Assembly (NCBI RefSeq): GCF_011075055.1
Contig: NC_058141.1
Coordinates: forward strand, 12,037,639-12,101,638
DNA length: 64,000 bases
Source of the DNA: Mangifera indica
Taxonomy: Eukaryota > Streptophyta > Magnoliopsida > Sapindales > Anacardiaceae
Direction: 5' to 3'
This document shows positions 13,207 through 25,479 of this stretch, in pieces (position 1 is the first letter of the stretch; the number at the start of each line of letters is the position of its first letter). The notes under the pieces were generated by a model that did no database searches, was not told the origin of the DNA, and saw only the letters and a program-made list of their open reading frames with translations. The position numbers and the translations under genes were made by a program.

Positions 13207-15144
13207 TCACTTTTCTTCCTTGTCAAAATAGCTCTGGGGCAAGTTAAAATCTTCCTCATGATTCAGAATTTCCATCTCTTCATCGTCCGGTTTCTGAACA
13301 CAGAAATATAAGTAAGTGAATACATACATTAAACATGATCAGCGTCTTTACATGTCTAAGACTTTAACTGACTTAATAAAAATAATGCCTCTGCACACAC
13401 TAATACCAAAACTTTCGTTTTTTTCTTTCTTTTTCCTATACTATTTATTATAAAGAAACCATTTTTCACAAATATGGAATTGAACATTTAGAATTCAATG
13501 AATGGATATTGTGAAAACTAATTTTATAAGGCAACTAAAGAAACAAAAAGATCTATCTTCTTATAAACTGAAATTATCTCTCAAAATGCACATGGAAATG
13601 AGTTCAGTCTTTCCAGTATATAATTTTTATTCCAGTACTAGGAAACGAAGCAAAGACATTACAGAAGTTACATAAATATACCAGCATTTCTAGGTTGTAG
13701 AATCGATCCATCAACTGCAAAACCTCATCAGGGGAAAAGTGGCGGTCAAATCTGGGATAATGAGTTACCAAAGTGTAAAAAGGGAAAATGAAGATTCACT
13801 AGAACCTTTGTACAAAAACCTAGCAATTGAGAAGGAAACACAAATGTGAAGATAAATACCTTCTTTGCAGAAATTCCATCAGACCATAGAGGACAAAGTG
13901 CCGATGCATACCTGCTTGATGAAAATTTCTTGGGGAAGTTATGCTTTAACAAACAGATAGATAACTAAAGATCACAAATAAAAGTTTGTCTTTATTGTCT
14001 AAAAACCTGAGAATCCACTTTCTTTAATGCTGATCATAGTTTCCTTTTAAAAATGATGGGCTCTCACATTACAATTTGTTACTTATCAAGTTTAAAATAG
14101 ACAACTTGCTGTAATGGATTCAAGTAATTGAAGATAAAGGCTTGGAATTTTCAACCAAACCCAATAAAATAAGGTTCTTAGTAGTTGTTAATAAGCAGTC
14201 TTATAAGTTATCTCATTAGTTTAAAATGCTGCAAAGGAGGTAATTAAATCACATGTTCCACTTAAAGAAAAGACAAGCATTCATTTGCCCACCAAGTTGG
14301 AAGTTTCCTTTTTCTAGTGTTTACAATAAATTCCGGTGGCACATGTACAAATTTTTTTTCCCACTTAGCGTTAGCTATATGGAGAAGGAAATGATTTTGA
14401 AAGAATCCTACTAAACTAAACCATATAGTTTCAATGAGTTAAGCAGCATGTCAAACACAAAAACACTTGGAATTCAAAACAAACCGAATGCTATTGCCAT
14501 CTAGCATCTTAATTTTATAGTAAGTCCATTTTTCTATTTCCTCTCAAAACCTAAACTAAGAAAAGAGAAACGCATATGAAAAACAAATGCCTGTTCAAGT
14601 GAACCTGCCTCGAAGCTTGACTGGAGGGTAAATTTCAAGAGCTTCCAACAGTCTAAGCTCCAATTCAACCTGTGATTGCTCCTAATTATTCATTAAAATA
14701 ACATATTAGGACAATTAATTAAACACAATAATATAAGAAATAAGAACAAAAAACAAAAGAGGGAATTATGGAAAAAAAAATCATTTTCATTTCTAATCAT
14801 TTTTTACACAATTGGAGTAAAACACCCTCAAATAAACATCAGACATTCCAACATAGGATACATAGCTAAACATTGCTCCTTCTAAGTAGGGCTAAAAAAG
14901 GTATTTGATGAAAAAGTGGTTAGATGTGCAAAAAATCTTTGGAGGTGAGATGCAAGGACAAAAATTTGTTTAATCAAAAAATTAATTAATAACAAAATAG
15001 AGAGAGAAAGACCTTGGGGAGAGAGGAAGCGGAGGAAGGAGGAGCTTTGCAAGGAGAGTGAACCGACATGCCTTCTTGTTCTTCTTCTTGCTCTTTTTCC
15101 TTTTCCTTCTCTTTTTCTTTCTCTTTCTCTTTCTCCATACCCAT
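13207..15144 (-). CDS. EAF7: EAF7/MRGBP-type NuA4 acetyltransferase subunit
   Basis: Small nuclear subunit of the NuA4 (TIP60-type) histone acetyltransferase complex, which acetylates H4/H2A.Z. Minus-strand exons are 15144-15013, 14681-14609, 13911-13860, 13751-13682 and 13293-13207, giving 137 aa. The conserved CT20/EAF7 core is present: LRLLEALEIYPPVKLRG, MHRHFVLYGLMEFLQ, DEVLQLMDRFYNLEML, then an acidic tail ending NLPQSYFDKEEK. The N terminus is a Lys-Glu dipeptide run (about residues 4-18) coded by a GA-rich microsatellite, followed by Ser/Pro-rich sequence. A second ATG is at codon 3. Intron 2 must use a GC donor (CGAG|GCAGGT); the nearby GT breaks the frame. A telo-box-like TTAGGGTTT lies at 15277-15285, 133 bp upstream of the ATG. 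Family is confident; complex membership is by homology. Confidence 0.88.
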
Positions 15145-16949
15145 TGTGCAGCCGCGTTCTTTTGTTATTCAAAATAAACAATACTGTGATTCTTTGTTGA
15201 GGTAAAATTTTCCCCGATGTTTTCGATTATACTGAGAATTGAGAAATGAAATGGAAAATACCAAGCAATTTCTTGGTTAGGGTTTCACTTTTGATTTGAC
15301 GGCGAGAGTGTACTTCGAAACAGACTCTGTATGTTTTGGGTTGTGAAGTTAGACCAGCTCATTATTACTGCTTGGGTTGACCTCAACATAGCCCAGCCCA
15401 GCCCAGCCCAACCCCATGTAAGTACTTGCTTGTTTCTACAAAAGAAAACAAGCGCATTTGCAATTTTAATTCAATTTTTTTTATATTTTTTTCAGCCATC
15501 AGACTTAATGATCAATCTTCAGAGGCAATAGTTCTATGAGTTTTATTTTTAGGTGTGATTTAAGTTATTTATTAATATTAAACTAAGTCAATTCTTTTTA
15601 CTGATATAAGACAGATATAACTAAAGCTAAATTTAAATCAAATCGAATTAAGCTAGTTCGAACTCGACTTGTTTCAATGAAACCAAACTCGAGTTCACCA
15701 AGCTCACTTTAAAATTGTTTGAGCTGGACTCATGTTTAAATTCAACTCAAATTCGAATTGAAATCAAACTTTAAGTGTAACTTGATATTAAAACAACATC
15801 ATACTGATAAGTTTTATAAGTCGAACATTCTTAAAACTCAAACTCAAGCTCAGACTCAATTTAAACTTAAACTCGAACAAATTCAGTTTAAATTCAACTC
15901 TAGTTATAAGTTTATTATAGGTCTCACTGTTTCATATTCCGACCAATTCGCCTGTCGCAAATGTTAGTAAATCATGAAAAATGGTTCAAATCAAACCAGT
16001 CCAAATATGATATGGCAATTTTTACATCAAAAAATACTTGCTAATTTCAGCTTTCAAGGACTTAACATTAAGTCACATTTTATCCTCTTCGTTTACAAAG
16101 TCTCTGACCAACTAAAGAACATTAACTTATTCAATCATATATGCTCTAAACATCTAAAAGTAAAACCAAACAAAAAACATATATGCCATAAAAATCTCTG
16201 ATTTTTGGGATGGTACAACAATTATTGGTCAACATTGGAATATTGGATTGGCATTTCACCACCTTGCAAATGTTCCTCATAAAGCACAAAAAGAATAGAG
16301 AAGTGAACAGGTGAAATTATAAATATAGCTGTTGGAAAGCTATGATCCTGGCATTAATTTGTTCCAGGACTCAAAATTGATAACAATCAGATAATTTACA
16401 AATTAAAAAAAAAAAAGATGAAGTATCACAAAAAAATAAATTTGTAGAACATAACTTGTTGAATCGTATCACCATCATCATCTTCATTGAGATTTTCAAG
16501 CCTACTAGAAATAAAAAGCCAACCTACAAAAGAAAAATAAACGTTCAAGTATAACCTGAGTATGTCTGATACTAAAATATCCAGAGCGCTAAAGGCACAT
16601 GAATACCAGCAAATGGCAGTGAACTTTGGCATCAAGGTGACAAACACCAGGGATTACAATGTCTCTCTAACCAGAACATTGCAAACTAATATAAGACCCT
16701 ACACCTTTATTAGTCAGGTAACTTATGGTTAAAAAAAATTTCAAGTAGATCGCCCCAAGAAGATTTGAAGACCAGACCTAAGTTTTATTGGTGATAAATG
16801 AAAATTCTTAATTTGCATAGTCTAAACAGAACATTCTGAACTATAATCAACTGAATAATGTATGCTAAAACGGAATTACTAAGCAACAAGGATCAACAAC
16901 CACCCAGCTTTGACATGTAAGTTATTCAGCATGCACCAGAACTTACTCT
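15145..16949. other. Spacer between EAF7-like and PPR genes
   Basis: Holds the EAF7-like promoter on the left and the PPR 3' flank on the right. From about 15620 to 15960 is a low-complexity repeat of alternating 'aactcgagtt', 'caaactcaaact' and 'ttcaactcaaattcg' phrases, similar in style to the repeat at 24.62-24.96 kb. A short (AGCCC)n run lies near 15390. The small open frames over the repeat are artefacts of composition. Confidence 0.65.
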
Positions 16950-19900
16950 TCAGGCATAATCAGTGCTGTACCGGAGATTAAACAGTGTGTTCCTACGATT
17001 CTCTGAGCCCATACGTATCTCAAACTTTTTAGCCAGGGCGTCAACCTTGTCATCAGTTTCATAGTCCATTTCTCGTAAGCATCGCCTTCTGACCTTTTTT
17101 AGAGTTTCTTTGGAGGGTGAAAATCCAGCAGTTAGCTGCCAAACAGATATACATAACATTAATTCTGTAGAGTTTAGAACCTAATAAAAATCATGGAAAC
17201 ACACATACTACTGGCTTACCATGTCATCAATTACAGAGAGAGCAGCTTTCTGATCTCGGTTGATTAGATGGGCATCAGCAAGCAAAGAATATGACATTGC
17301 ATTGGGTTTAACGCCCAAACTTACTAAGTGCTCAAACACTCTTGAAGCTTCAAAGGTCTGCCACAGGAGAAAGTGCATGAACTTTCATTTCAAGACTCAG
17401 CATATTAAACTGGAAATTGATGTATTAATTCCATGAGCACGCAATGCAAAATAATAGATGACAATGCATTTGGCCCAATTTCCACAAGAGCATATATATG
17501 GGCTTTCAGGAGATATTAAGCCATCTGATCAAACCAAAATTAAACATCCTCAGAATTTTATCATGACTGTAGAAATAAAATTTTAAAATAAAAACATAAA
17601 CAAAATACTTAAATTTTATGTAAATATAATATATCCAGGGAGAGGAGAGGGGAATTAGCTTCTCAATGCATTCCCACAAATCCACAATAAGTGTGTACGC
17701 AATTGTACTGGAGGATGCACATTTGAGATCACGTGTAATGTTTGTGAATGTCAAAGTTAGGAGTTGAGAGTGCACAAAAGGCCCAAAGCATATGCACCTT
17801 CTTGAGCTTTCCAAATGCATACATTAAAGCATTGTATGAATGAATATCTGGAGTCAACCCAAAAGAAGAACCAATTGCCTCAAAAGTTTGGTAGGCACGA
17901 TCAAGATCCCAAACATTAGCACAACCTAAAATTATACAATTTAGAGCAGCAACCGATTTATAAGGAGGATCTGCATTGCTCAATTGCTCAAGTTGAAAAT
18001 ACACCTGGGAAAATTTTAACAATGCAAAGTTAGCAACAGGGACAATTCAATGAATGAATGAGTATTCAACTACCACTACATCACTAATAAAATCAGAAGT
18101 GCATATTCTCTTCAAGAGAAATCTAATTCAAGCCACTAATTTACAACAAATAAATCAATCTCAAAGTTCAAGAGAACTACTATAACAGTTCTTTACAAGA
18201 TGCAAGGGATAAAAGTAACAGGAAAAGAAATAGCAACCATCAATCTCTTTTCTAGGGTAACTGCAAATTTTATTCTATATCTACATTTTTCATCATTAAA
18301 ATAATACATGATGTTCAACATCTGTGAAACTAGATGCTCTGAAGAACAAAAAACCATTGATCAAAACACCATACAAAAATAAAATAACCAAGAACGAGAC
18401 AGAAGTAAAATAATAATAACAATATTAAAGTTTGATGCATGTGGTCCATATTTTGATCTTGACTCAGAAATATTTAGATTAAAATGAATCTTGACTAATT
18501 GTTTATTCATCATAAGATGGGCATGTGATAAACAATTTGATCTGAGATCTAAAAGTATTTTAAACAATACCGAGTCTAATGTCTCAAAACCCTTCTTGGA
18601 GCAGGCAATGACCAAAGGATTTAAAGATGTAAATGGTGAGAAAAGTTCTTCCTCTACATATTTGTTGGAATTTCCATAGGCTGTCTCAAAATCATGCAAG
18701 GTACTAAAAGCCCTTTGAAGATCGCCCAGTGACGCATGAGCATATATTTTTACAAGATAAGACTCAGGGTTGGGGGCCTTCTTTTGACGCAAAGAGCGAC
18801 GTAGGATAGCCCATGATGCATCCAAAAGTGTTTGACTGTAGGTCCTTCCAGCAGTTCCAAGCACTAACACAACCAATCCTTCATCTACAGAAAGCAGAAC
18901 AGGGGGCCTTGCATTGTCACCCTGAGCTATCCACTTGGCCATAAACTCCAAGGCATAAAATGCTAACCTGCTATTATCTTCTTGAACTGCAACTTCCGCA
19001 ATATAATTACACATGATCCAGGTTGGACAGAGTGCTTTGTTTTGATCCATTGTCTGACAACACCCATAGGAATAGAGTCACTTTTAAATATATATTAACG
19101 AAAGAGCAACCTTCTTTCACAGAATGATTTAATTACCAAGGAAATCAGTCATCTACCTTGCACTTCTCAATAATGGATACCAGTACATCCAGCCTGCCCT
19201 CGTTAACACAACTTTGGACACATTCAGTAAACACTTTCATAGACAACATATAACCAGATTTCAAGGCCATATCTAAGTATTTCAAAGCAGCATCAATTTG
19301 GCCTGTTAAAAATAGCATGCCAATAACTAAGTCATATGACTCATCATCAGGCAGAGATTCTTTCCCAGTTTGCAGCATCCTGATTACAATAGAATGAAAG
19401 TTGATCCATCAAAAATTGAACATAAATGTGAATATTACATGTAGGAGACTGATTCAAACACTGACATGAAAACCTAAAAAATTTCCATAAATGACAAAAG
19501 CGGTTAAGTAAACACACAGCGAAATGGCAATTTTTTACGTCAGAGTCAAACCAGAAAACACACTTATTTACACTAAAAACTATCCCATTCACAGAGTTGA
19601 GGCGCAAAATATATTAAATAATACGTACAAAGATAAAAATCCCATAGAAAATTCATGTGCATAACAAGCCATTCTGAAGCTTGAAATTACATTATTTCCT
19701 ACATTTTATGATCTTAATTTTACCCTGAAAGAAGAGAAGGGCAGAAAGAACACACTAGCAGAACAGATTTGCATCAACACAATCACTACATCACACTATC
19801 CTAGGGCTCCAGTGATTTTTATTTGTCTGGGTTCCTTTTTCTTTCATTTATTAAAAGTTGCTTGTCAAAGTAATTGATTTCCCACAGCCTTGCGTCATGT

Positions 19901-21418
19901 TTCAGCCTACTACAGCAAAGTAGTTTATTTTTTCCCCGCCCAATGTTATGTTTCAGCTTACTACTACAGTAAATAATCTTATCACACACACACAAGTTAA
20001 AATAATCTTCACCTTACATGCCAACAAAAACTACTACAAATGATTGATCACATGAATATGCATATAAAATGCATAAATCCAGGAAAATGGTATTCTAGAA
20101 GGTATTATTTGTACATAAAATTCCCTTTTTGAAATTGAAATAATAATGGTTTTGATTTCATTTGTCAAAGACTTTCACTATTACATTATTATTTATAGGG
20201 GGTGCACAATCTGATTTGATCTAGTATAGAAATATTTTCAGACCAATTTAAAACAAAAAAAATGGTTCAACAAACTCTCAACCAAACCTAACCAAACTAG
20301 AATATTGTGGTTAGATCTGATTTGGTTCATATTTTCAACATGTTATTCCTCTATCTATTAATAAAGCTTTTTGAATTGTAATTTTTTTAGTGTCAACACT
20401 ATAAAAGCTCAACGTACCAAGAATTTTGGATAATTCTTGTCTACGTGGTTGAATATGCATTGTTGTCTACATGGTTAAGTGTATTGCTAATTGTGAATAA
20501 GCAAAGTGAAGTGCTCATCAATGTACTGATGGAAAAACTTTGAATCTTGATTAGCAACTGCAAAGTTTTTGCATTCAATTTTGATTAATACGTTGTTGCT
20601 CTATCAAATCAGTAGATACACTCCTGCATTTCGGCTGCTTTGGAAACTGATGTTATCAATGGATTAGAAAAAATAAAATAACTAGTCACATCAAACCCGT
20701 TCCGGAGAATTCCTTAGGGCCTGAGGATACAAGCCAGTAAAGACAATGCAATGTATACATTCGAACCTATCAATCAAAACGCAGTAAAACAAACAACATA
20801 AGCTAACCGTTGGAGCAACTTCTCAGCAGCCTCAGTCTCTCTAGCCTGGTGCATAGCTTTCAAGACCAAATTAAACGACGCCGTGATAGGCAGGATAGCA
20901 AAATTCTCCATCTGGGCCACTAAATCAAGCAACTCAGCAGCACTAGCACCCATCATTAAATTAGCCCTCAAATAATGATTATAGAGATTAACATCAGGCT
21001 TATTCGGCTTCCCATTTCTGTCTAAACTCCGAATCCAAAACTCAAACATCTGCTTCATATCTGACCATCTTTGACTTGTCATCCAGTCAGCAAAAACATT
21101 CATTAAAGCCTGCACATCTAGTGGTTGTGATAATGCCTGAATGCGAGGGGCGGACGTGTTCTGGAGACCTAGAGGGATCAAGGACTGAGTCAGGAAGGCG
21201 GAGGTGGTAGCCGGTTTACGCCAGTTTTCGTTGTAAAGTGGGCTACCAGTGGCAGGGTTTGGCGGGAGAGGAGATGTTTGATTGGACTCAGCGAGTTGGG
21301 TTTCTTGGGAAAGGAAAGTGAAGGTAGAAATGGAGATAGATTTAAGATTGAGAATTGGGTTTAGCGTTTTAGGAAGAAGGGTTTTGGTTCGCGTGAAAAT
21401 CAACATTGGAGATGCCAT
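16950..21418 (-). CDS. Pentatricopeptide repeat protein, At1g26460 type, mitochondrial
   Basis: Organellar PPR-family protein; members bind RNA or support organelle translation, and the exact role here is not deducible. Minus-strand exons are 21418-20808, 19379-19157, 19053-18571, 18004-17798, 17357-17220 and 17135-16950, giving 615 aa with all frames closing. The N terminus (MASPMLIFTRTKTLLPKTLN, then Ser/Thr/Leu-rich) looks like a mitochondrial presequence. Helical-hairpin PPR units are seen around 'DVNLYNHYLRANLMMG', 'PITASFNLVLKAMHQA', 'DIHSYNALMYAFGKLKK' and 'KPNAMSYSLLADAHLI'. Having five introns is unusual for the typically intronless PPR family but fits this subgroup. A TTAGGGTTT telo-box-like element lies at 21460-21468, 42 bp upstream of the ATG. 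Subgroup naming is from memory and fits the local gene order. Confidence 0.9.
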
Positions 21419-23235
21419 TGATCCAAATGAAGTTAAGTGAACTGCAGTGAAGAGTTTATTTAGGGTTTTTGTGTTGATGTTTTTTTTTTTTTAAAGTTAA
21501 GAATAAAGATTTATCAATCAACTCATGACGTGAGTGGCACTTTAGAAATTATGAGAAAACGGAGCTCTGAGTATAGAAGTAAATGGGCCTCTGCCCTTAG
21601 TTTCGGGTCATGGACTCCAGCTTTTACAATTACTTTCGAGCGTTCAATGGCTCACCCTTGCCCATATGCTAAACAATAAATATCTCGTTATTTATTTATG
21701 TATATAATATTATTCTTAAATTAAATTTTCATTCAAAAATTTTCAATTTTCTTTTAATTAAAATAAGAGTAATGTTGTGTAATAAATATCACATTTTAGA
21801 TGTATGATCGTTATCCAAAGTAGTATTTATAAAATACATAAAATCACTTTTTCTTTTAGGTATGTAAGTTTATTATACATATTTTTAAAAATTGAAAATG
21901 ATTCTAAAACTTGTTTTTATCTAAGTGGTTTTGTCCAAATTTAATATATTTGATGTATTCATAAAATTTTTAATAAGTTAGTCGATTTTGTATACATCCC
22001 TTTTAATTAGATCATTCTAATTATTTATACTTGAACTAAAGACAACACGTGACAACTGAAGAAAAGGCCCTTACAACTTTGCGGTTAAGCAAGGAGGCTT
22101 TTGGAACACCTAAACACGTGCTAAATTGTGGATTAGTGGGATTAATTCTTATGGTTATGGTAGGCAAAACATGTGCCCTTTCTTCCTATATGAAGCCACC
22201 GCCCTTGCGCTACTTGTCACCAACTTAAAGACAAAATGCAATAACTTTAATGAATTATCAAGAGTGAGTCTTTTAATAATACCCAAAAATTTGCCCTTCA
22301 ATGTTATACTATCGATATCCACATTAATCTATGTTTGTCCAACTTATCTTACAGCCAAAATTTGACAATGTTTTAGTATGGTTTTTTACCCTTAATGTAT
22401 TGTAAATACAAAATTACAAAAACCCAATGACCAAACACCTGGTTTTAGGCTAAAAGCAAGATCTAAAAACCAAGAAGATTATTTTAATAAAATTAAAGTA
22501 TGCCAAAAATACCCAAAATAGTATAGTGAATAAAAGGGTTATTAGCTCTCCAATCCCAAGAGTTGAGGTACATTTTTCAAACCTTTTCTCGATAATCAGT
22601 TTGAGTGACAAATGGCTTGAGATAAGACTTTTAACTAATTAGAATAATAATTATAAAATTAATTATTAGATTCGAAATTTTAAATATTAAATATAATTAG
22701 TTCAATGTTAAGAAAAAAAATCTAATTTAAATAAAAGTGATGTACGAGGAGAAGGCATCTTTATTCTTTAGCTTTGTGATTTGTGGTCCTTCTAGGAGTT
22801 TCAAGAACTCAATCAAACACTTTAGAAAGCCCCTCCCAGATAAAAAGTGAAGCTTAAAAGGAACCACAGAATTTGCTTGCAAATGCTTCCTATCTCTTTC
22901 TTATTGTTTTGTTTTGTTTTGTTTTGTGGGTGCGCAGTTTTAGGCTGTACCTATTCTTCTTGCCGGCAGCACTCTTTTTACATTTCACGAAAGGGTATTA
23001 TATAATTATTATATTATGTTTCATCTTTTATTATTGATGATTTCTTACTTTGATTATTATTAATTATAATATCACCCCACTTCTCTGCCTTTAATCTTCT
23101 CCCCACCTATGGCCTAGATTATCCTTTTCAACTTTATAAAATTATTCAAAAGTTTCTTCTTTACCTATTTTTCCTTTTTGGTTAATGGGTAATTCACATT
23201 ATTAATAAATTTGAAATACATACAACCTTTAGTAG

Positions 23236-23340
23236 GCTGTACATATAGGTTTTTGTGTTATCACGTGATTAAATATTATTTTATTTTTAATTCAAAATTA
23301 CTCGATTATATAATATCACACATAAATATATACCCATTTA
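23236..23340. mobile_element. Hairpin MITE-like element, copy 3
   Basis: Contains gtgttatcacgtgattaaat, then aattactcgattatataata on the other side of a short AT loop, the same arrangement as the copies at 7.37 and 53.26 kb. The outer arms are degraded. Confidence 0.5.
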
Positions 23341-24619
23341 TAAACTCAAAGTAAGTACACGTTGTTAATTATAATATAACTATTTGTGCTTCCTTTGTAA
23401 TTGATAATGGCTCGAGTGGCTTATGTTTTCATGAATATAAACATTAACCTTATGAAGTTGACATATGTTTTGTGCATTCAGGATTCAGCCATTAATAAAA
23501 GGTCTCAATCATCCCCATTATAAACCAACAATTTCAAGTTAAATGATACAGAATCAGCAAGCTGAATTGACTTTTAATTACAACATACTTTGCCCTTTTT
23601 GTCAAAACTTGATAAGCTGAAATAGAAGATTTATGCAAACAGCTGCTAAAAATTTCCTCAATGCATAACAAAATTGTTTTCTGGCAACCAGCCAGAAGAT
23701 TTCAAGCATATGAAGTAGGATTTTACTGTTAGGTTTGTTCAAAGTATAGGCATCCCTTCCTATGCAAATCTATTTAATGAAAAGCTGGTCTATGATTTAT
23801 TATGTGCAAAGGCTCTCATATGGTGGGGGTAACAACTAATTTTGTAATCTTCAATTACTGGATATTTAATTTGTGATGGGTAATTATTGTTGTGACATAA
23901 ATATGTAGTGTAACAATTATTGTATTGGTCAAATCCCATACTGATTTTAAAGCATTTATGGCTCATAGTTTGCATTACCCAGATGGGTGAAGTTATGAAA
24001 AATGTTTTAGAAAGAATGTCAAAACCAAAAAAAGATAGACTAGAAACTTCCCAAGAATTCTTCAACCTAATCTTCCTGGCCCAATAAGATGTTTGATGGA
24101 TAGTTGTATTCATTGAATTTAGGTGTATTTTCGTTCTTCTTCTTCTTTTTTTCACCAAGAAGATGAGTACATAAGTACAATGAAGATTATAATTCATTGA
24201 GATGTGAACTCATGTAAAGGGTTGAGATTGGGAGTCAAATTTTGCAAACTGCAGAGGGTCGGCTTCTGGCTGCTGGTACACTGCAACAAAAACTTTGAAG
24301 TAGAATTGATGGAGATGAAGAACCGAATTGGAAAATAATATAAACAGTAATAGAATACCAACCTGTAAAACATGGAAGATTATTCATACTGAAGCTCCAA
24401 AATGAGATAAGATTCTGATATTCCGAATGGAAGAAAAGCTTAAAAATAAAAAGAAAAGAAAGGACAAGCATAGTGACACTGACAGCACATTCAGATTGGA
24501 CACAGAGCGTTCATGGTAGGCCCTTTTCCCTTAACAAAACCAACTCCGGCTTTGTAAAGATTGTTTAAATAAAAAGAAAAAGGATTTAAAGCATAAGATA
24601 TTAAGAGTTTAAATTTTGT

Positions 24620-24960
24620 TTGACGATATTAGGGTTGAATTTGGATCGAGTTAGTTTGAGTTTGACTCGATTGAGCTTGAAACGAGTCGGCCTTAGTCGA
24701 GCTTGAGCTCGAGTTTGAACTACTCGTCATATTTTCTAATTAAAATTTTTGATATAAAACGATATCGTTTTGATCAATATGTATTAAAATAATGTCATTT
24801 TGATCAATATGTATTAAAACGACATCATTTTGATAAAGAAAAATGAGTCGAACTTAACTCAGTTAAATCTGAAACGAGCTGGCCTTAGTCAAATTTGATT
24901 GAACTCAAACCAATTCTATGTGAATCAAATCGAATTTGAGATTAACTCAATTCAAATCTA
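24620..24960. repeat. Dispersed 'gagctcgagtttgaactc' repeat with internal 32-bp tandem units
   Basis: The arms consist of phrases such as gagtcggccttagtcgagct (about 24680) and its variant gagctggccttagtcaaatt (about 24880). The middle (about 24755-24835) is a tandem run of a roughly 32-bp unit built on 'cattttgatcaatatgtatt' and 'aaaacgacat'. No coding content. Confidence 0.6.
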
Positions 24961-25210
24961 ATCATAAACGATATTTTAAAATTAAGTTTAAGATTTTATA
25001 TATTTAATATGATTGAATCTTCTCTTAAAGAAGTTTTCAATCAAAATAAGAATTTTTTTTATCTTTTTTTTTTTTTAAACCAGGTCTGAACCGAACTTAA
25101 CCCACCCTGGTTTAAGTTCTGATCCTGCACATGAGTTTATGACCGTTTGAAAGAAAGTAAAGAAAATCTGTCAAATACAAGGCTTTTTAGTTTGCTCAGC
25201 CTTTCCCTGG

Positions 25211-25218
25211 TATAAATA
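25211..25218 (+). promoter_or_regulatory. TATA box of the X8-domain gene
   Basis: TATAAATA lies 269 bp before the ATG, followed by a CT-rich leader with a TCTCTCTCTCTC run near 25400. This fits a plant core promoter with a leader of about 240 nt, but is not proven. Confidence 0.45.
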
Positions 25219-25479
25219 AACAACATTAAAGAAAAATAATTCAACAATAATCGCCTTGTGCTACTAAATTAATAATAGATTGTGTAAAAACACGATAAAA
25301 AGGTACCAGCGGATACCGACAAACCACTATCACCACCCACCGTCAATCTCTTACACTTGTCTAGAAATCTCCTTCTCCCCTTCTCACTTTTTCGCCCTTT
25401 CTCTCTCTCTCTGTCTCTCATACTCTACTTTCATTCTTTTCAACTTCAACATATTTTCCCCCATAATCTTGCATTATTC

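Larger units (their letters stand above)
21419..25479. other. Spacer between PPR and X8 genes
   Basis: Divergent promoters lie at both ends. Between them are a hairpin element at 23.24 kb, a dispersed repeat at 24.62-24.96 kb and AT-rich sequence. Open frames at 22126-22365, 23790-24197 and 24235-24471 have no recognisable motifs and are not called. Confidence 0.65.

Noticed and set aside
15758..16201. Plus-strand frames over the 'aactcgagttc' repeat
   Set aside because: Peptides (Gln/Lys/Phe-rich) mirror the nucleotide repeat and have no family match.
22126..22365. 79-codon plus-strand frame
   Set aside because: No family resemblance; lies in the upstream spacer of the PPR gene.
23790..24471. 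Two minus-strand open frames (135 and 78 codons)
   Set aside because: No recognisable motif, AT-driven codon use, no promoter or splice context; not supportable as genes.
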